Part shown: positions 44,645-48,808 of the stretch, piece by piece
How positions within the stretch are numbered: the first letter of the stretch is position 1
How the letters are laid out: every line of letters starts with the position of its first letter
NCBI GenBank assembly: GCA_015039365.1
Contig: WION01000393.1
Location: 1-48,808 of the forward strand
Direction: 5' to 3'
Length of the DNA: 48,808 nucleotides
From: Amanita rubescens
Taxonomy: Eukaryota > Basidiomycota > Agaricomycetes > Agaricales > Amanitaceae
Program-made: the position numbers and the translations under genes
Notes under the pieces: model-generated
Databases searched by the model: none
What the model was told of the DNA's origin: nothing
The model's input: the letters and a program-made list of their open reading frames with translations, nothing else

Positions 44645-46515
44645 TTTTGTCAGTTTAATTATTGAGGACTAGATTTCTCAGTGATACCTTGGGCCATTCT
44701 TAAAATAGAATTTCAATGGGTATCAAGTCTTGGGATATCGGTAATGAGAGCGCGTGATCACACCGAGTCAGAAATTAGAGAGAGAGACAAAGAGAGCCAA
44801 TGAGAGCCAATGAGAGCCTAAGAGAGCCAAAGAGAGCCTAAGAGAGTTTGAGAGAGATTCGCCCCTTTCAATTGGCAGGACTCGGCGTTGCCTCGACAGC
44901 TTCTCTCCTCTCTTCACCTTCCTCTTATGACATCCTCACGCATAAACCACACGTTGCGTTTCTCCCAAGGGATAGACTTTCGGGTCGCCCTTTCCCAATC
45001 GAACATGCGTACCATCTTGCTGGTTTACTGATTGGCCAGGCTACCTTACTCTTTCAACGGTTCATCCATAAGTTAGATTCCATGCCACCTGATGTGCATT
45101 CTCTTTTACTGGTTCATCCACAGGTTATATTTCGCTATTATGAACAGTTCCTGACGTCATTGAAGTTCTTGCAGTTGTGGATGACTCCGACGATGTGGAT
45201 CATTGCTTCTGGCACAACGGGGGAATCGTCGGGAGCATCGGCGATTGCCAAAAACGCTATCGGGGTATGTAACCTGACTGCATCCAAACCGAGCTAGGTG
45301 TGTCTCGTTCGCAGCATCGGCCCCTGAAATCTTCATGTGAAGGATTTGGTCTTTTCCGGCAGCATTCACCTTCCAACAATTTAATAGAGTCCTCCCCTCG
45401 CGATCGTCCTGAATTGGATGTCTCCCAAACAGCAGCCTTGAATCGACTGCTTTCCCGTAGTGTCAAGACAACTTGCCGAGAACGCTCAGGCTGGAACAGT
45501 CCATAGCGACAGTACGTCGTTTTACGTCTCGCAAGCTGACCGGTTGCTCTAATCCTTTATCACTGCGATAGAAAGTTGCTCAATGGGATCCAGAAGCTTT
45601 GCCTTCAATACGTCCGGTCCTAATACTGCGTCGTTCACTTTCTTGCTGATGTTGTGCCCCTTGCAGGTTCTCTCTTATTCGGTACATACGGCTCCTCTGC
45701 CATCAGCCTCTAGTATCTTTGCGCATCCTCCAACTTTTTATGCATGAAACACGCATCCTGTGCTGTTCCTTCTATCACCAGGCCCGTAAGTGCTCCATTC
45801 TCTCAATTTGCGTCTCGCACGCTAACCGATTCCTTTATTTATGTATCTCCACGATAGAAAGTTGCTCAATGGAATTCGGAAGCATTCCTCTCAGTAAGTC
45901 CAGCCCTAATACCCCGTCGTTCGCTTTCTCGCTGACGTTGTTGCCATGCTGGCGGCACATTCTCCCTTATTCGGCGCATACGACCCCTCTATCGTTGGCT
46001 TCCCACTTCTTTCTTCATTTCAATGCATCCTTCAACTTTCTATGCACGAAACACGCATCCAGTGCCGTTCCTTCTATCACTGGCCCGTAAGTGCTCCACT
46101 TCGCTCAATTCGTGCCTCGCACGCTAACCGATCGATTTAATTCAGTATTTCCGTGATAGAAAGTTCCCCAACGCGTCCCTCTGTCATTTTCTCTATACAG
46201 TCGGTCACAATATCGCCTTGTTCTCCCCCCATCCCAAGTTCTTCGCGTTGGCCAGCGCGTTCGCCCAATTTGGCAGGCACGTCACGCGTGACGGCACCCG
46301 CACATACTAGCGTTGATCTTGCTTTAGCTCGTGCATTGAGGACTTTGCTATAACGTAGTTGTCCGGCGGGTTTGATTGCGCGTCACCCGTTCTGCAGAGG
46401 GAGTAGATCTTGCATTTCTGGTAAGGTGACGCGCATTTTCCGTTCTCAAGTCACTGAACCATGACCTCGAACCAAGTGGCCCACAGACCTACGTTTTGAT
46501 CGCCATATCGAGCTC
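44645..46515 (+). repeat. Right copy of the direct repeat block
   Basis: From 44760 this matches the left block (40965-42562) in order and orientation. It begins with a 5' part, AATTATTGAGGACTAGATTTC (44655), that is also found at 37455. It contains the decamer array (44772-44862) and three exon-like units. It ends next to the copia integrase fragment. Confidence 0.85.
45560..46200 (+). repeat. Three exon-like repeat units inside the right block
   Basis: Unit starts (GATAGAAAGTTGCTCAATGG and variants) lie near 45566, 45852 and 46154, spaced 286 and 302 bp. Between them are intron-like stretches CCCGTAAGTGCTCCA...GCTAACCGATTCC (about 45783-45838 and 46083-46145). Exon parts encode Ser/Phe/Leu-rich sequence (IESCSMEFGS...). 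Confidence 0.75.
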
Positions 46516-46523
46516 GTTATTAC

Positions 46524-46952
46524 ATGACTTTCATTGATGATTATTCCCGTCATTGCACGATCAAACTTTTGAACAGAAAGTCAGAAGCTGCCGAAATGGT
46601 AAAGGGATATCTTGCCTTTATCGAACGACATCTCGGTCTTCTTCCGAAAGCGATCCGTGCTGACAACGGGAAAGGATACATCAATAATTATCTCAAGTCA
46701 TGGCTTAATCAACATGGAATCCTCTTAGATCCAACTGCACCTTATTCACCGCAACAAAATGGCACTGCCGAGCGATACAATCATACTCTTGCTGACTTGA
46801 TCCGTGCTATGCTTTGCGAGAAGAAGCTACCCGAAATCTTATGGGGAACTGCAGTGCTTCATGCAGGTTATTTACGCAATCGTGCGTATACGAGGACTTT
46901 GTCACATAACAGAGTGTCATTCAGGGTGTCTGGAAGCACAGTTCCCTGCTGA
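46524..46952 (+). mobile_element. Ty1/copia retrotransposon integrase fragment
   Basis: The frame begins MTFIDDYSRHCTIKLLNRKS and continues with KAIRADNGKGYINNYLKSWL and PYSPQQNGTAERYNHTLADL. These hold the D, D and E of the rve integrase core, and AERYNHTL is typical of copia elements. The preceding zinc-binding HHCC part and the following reverse transcriptase are absent. The frame ends in junk (VSFRVSGSTVPC), so it is a truncated relic next to the end of the right repeat block. Confidence 0.8.
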
Positions 46953-48170
46953 TTAATGTGTAATTTTAAGTTTCATGATAAAAGTCTGAACATGATACAG
47001 AAACAGTGGCTGACAACTTGACATGTCAGGAAGAATGGGACATTCCACTCAATCTTGCCTAAGGATCCTCTGTTGAGACCCTCCCAATGTTTATCTTTGT
47101 TATATGTGATTGCAAATCAAAAAAAGCGCCACAGGGAGATCTTGTTTTGGTGGAGATATGGCTGCTCATCATGGCAGACAGTGAGCACACCAATTTCATT
47201 TTGGCATGATTGGTGCATAGAATTTGCATTCTAACATGCCAACTACCTTTCTATATGCCTAATGGGGACATCCCAAAAAAAGTGCCACACAAATAACCAG
47301 TATTGGTGGAGATATTGTCATTTCTTTCTCCTCACTGTTGACAACAGTGAGCAAGACATGTTGCATTCTGACATAAACCAGTCGCATTTTTTACATTGTA
47401 ACTTAGTGGATAGGTGCATATACATATAAGGAATATGTTCCAAGAAACGAGCCACAAAAACATTCAGTATTAAGGGAGATATTGCAATTTCTTTCTGCTC
47501 ATCATCACCAACAGTGAGCAGATATGTCCCAAAATGGCAAGTCCGAAGGGTGCTATTTCCATTTTTGGAAATGCGCCACTGGATCCTAAAGTGCACATTA
47601 CATTATCAATTTCCTTTTTTAGAAATTTGACCCTGAAAAACAATTGGTGAATATCTCAATGAAATCATCGTCAAATATTGTCATACAACCACATTTAGAA
47701 AGCCACTGACCAAGGCTACACAATTTATTGACCCTGAGATTATGTCATCATTTCCTTTTTAGGAAATTCGACCCTGAAAATCAATCAGTGGATATCTCAA
47801 TGAAATCAACACCAAACACTGTCATACAACCGCATTTAGAAAGCCACTGACCAAGGCTACACAATTGATTGACCCTGAGATTACATCATCATTTCCTTTT
47901 TAGGAAATTCGACCCTGACATACATTTTTTTGCCTTATATGGCATCTGGTGAATTTATAATTTACTTTCCTTTTTAGGAAATTTGACCCTGGCTATCTTA
48001 CCAAATAGGGCAATTATGCCCTTTTCCCATGTCATAACATGTGTAAACATCCCCCACCTTCCAGAAATGGTAATAAGTTTCATTTTTAGGTGTGGGAAAG
48101 TGGACTTAGCACAATTCCAAGTCTTTTATTTGGTACTTTTATTCACCCAAGCCTATTAAGCCATTTTCGC
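46953..48170. repeat. AT-rich cluster of tandem repeats
   Basis: Two families are visible. Units near 47130, 47305 and 47470 share GGTGGAGATAT or GGGAGATATTG followed by CTCATC or CTCACT and ACAGTGAGCA. Units at 47611 and 47751 (140 bp apart) share TTTCCTTTTTAGGAAATTCG, ACCCTGAAAA, ATATCTCAATGAAATCA and AGCCACTGACCAAGGCTACA; partial copies start at 47891 and 47966. TTTCC...GGAAA can pair as a short hairpin. No coding sequence is seen. Confidence 0.8.
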
Positions 48171-48249
48171 CCTCTTACTAAAAAAGCTTCAGCCCAGTAA
48201 CAGACTCCACCCTTCCATTCGTCGCGCGGAAAAGGTGATTCAAACCCAA

Positions 48250-48808
48250 TCATTATGCCCATAGCAGTTGACAAGCTGGCCAAGACACGACCGACGCGCG
48301 CTTCGCATCACGAGCGCGTGGACGCAGACAAAGTCGTATCGAGCAAAAACACGTCTTGCACGATCCAAAGGCTTTTTGTTTTGCTATTTCTAACAGGGCG
48401 TAGAATAACGCTCCTCGCGCCGAGGGAGAATCCAATGAGTGTCACCGGTCGAACGCCGAAGTGTCGATGGATAACAACGTCAGCGAGGACTAGTCTGGCG
48501 AGTTTAGCGCGGTCTAAAGCATTATTCCACGGATTATCAATGAGATATCCGAGTTTAGTTAAGACTGTGGAAAAACGGGTCGGTCGATGCGGTATTTGAG
48601 CGATGCTAAGGACACTTACTGACGGGCCACTGCGAAGCCGACATCAATGCTGTCATCACCGTAGCTTGCAACACTGTCGTGCTAACTTGCGAAAGCACCT
48701 CGCCTGTAAGGATTGAGAGCGCGCTCCCAGGTTCTTGGATCATCTTCGGTTCACATAAAACGCTAAATGCGTCCCTTACGACGGGGTCTAGAACGAGGCT
48801 AAATAGCG
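48250..48808 (-). pseudogene. TMCO4/DUF726-type alpha/beta hydrolase fragment, frameshifted
   Basis: The minus strand enters the window as LVLDPVVRDAFSVLCEPKMI and SILTGEVLSQVSTTVLQATV. A 50-60 bp intron (GTAAGTGTCC...TTTCCACAG) then leads into LTKLGYLIDNPWNNALDRAK, VLADVVIHRHFGVRPVTLIG and FSLGAR, the GxSxG nucleophile elbow. After GAR the frame breaks: ALFYALLEIAKQKAFG continues in the next frame, and IVQDVFLLDTTLSASTRS is back in the original one, ending in a stop. Two opposite shifts about 50 bp apart thus scramble the stretch after the elbow. The family (yeast Mil1-like, TMCO4) is a membrane-associated predicted lipase group. The 5' part lies outside the window and the C-terminal part is missing. 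Confidence 0.65.

Noticed and set aside
47305..48000. CRISPR-like reading of the regular repeats near the right end
   Set aside because: The conserved parts are as long as or longer than the variable parts, copy number is low, and the context is a fungal nuclear genome.

Overview
The window looks like nuclear DNA of a filamentous basidiomycete, most likely an agaricomycete. Genes are split by many introns of about 47-60 bp with GT...AG ends and CTAAC/CTAAT branch sites. Several families are typical of, or expanded in, mushroom-forming fungi: Crinkler-like proteins fused to kinases, OTT_1508-like deaminases, Plavaka transposases and multi-KOW Spt5-like proteins. All family names rest on recognition of residues by eye; no database search was run.

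Layout. 1-2.1 kb (minus): two Crinkler N-terminal exons; the first leads by a clean intron into a longer protein whose kinase-like part is out of frame. 2.25-7.7 kb (plus): a fragment of a fungal AAA-ATPase (DUF7025 type) runs into a decayed ISWI chromatin-remodelling ATPase; a 183-bp piece of the ISWI relic occurs twice, on either side of about 2.2 kb rich in coding-like tandem repeats. 8.2-11.85 kb (minus): a colinear but heavily frameshifted mitochondrial DNA polymerase gamma relic. 12.24-15.54 kb (plus): an intact nine-exon Spt5-like gene (964 aa). 16-28 kb: mostly non-coding debris with weak hypothetical ORFs, a histidine-kinase ATPase fragment, hAT and Plavaka transposase relics, diverged tandem repeats and a tRNA-like element. 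28.6-37.2 kb: three members of one OTT_1508-like deaminase family (one intact, 795 aa; one 5'-truncated; one inverted fragment) surround a 143-bp tandem array and an intact 460-aa gene whose N terminus closely resembles the histone H3 tail, followed by a PHD-like zinc finger and a possible caspase-like domain. 38.6-40.65 kb: an intact 655-aa gene of a conserved uncharacterised family. 41-46.5 kb: two copies of a block of about 1.6-1.75 kb in direct orientation flank a JmjC-domain gene whose 5' end appears cut off. 46.5-48.2 kb: a Ty1/copia integrase fragment and AT-rich repeats. 48.25-48.81 kb (minus): a decayed TMCO4/DUF726 hydrolase fragment leaving the window.

The picture is an accessory, repeat-rich region: housekeeping-type genes (ISWI, polymerase gamma, TMCO4) survive only as decayed copies, while lineage-specific genes have clean reading frames. 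For four reconstructed genes (Spt5-like, deaminase, H3-tail-like, 655-aa) the summed exon lengths are exact multiples of three, which supports the models. The most interesting object is the H3-tail-like/PHD-like gene at 31382-33013, directly downstream of the 143-bp array and flanked by deaminase genes.
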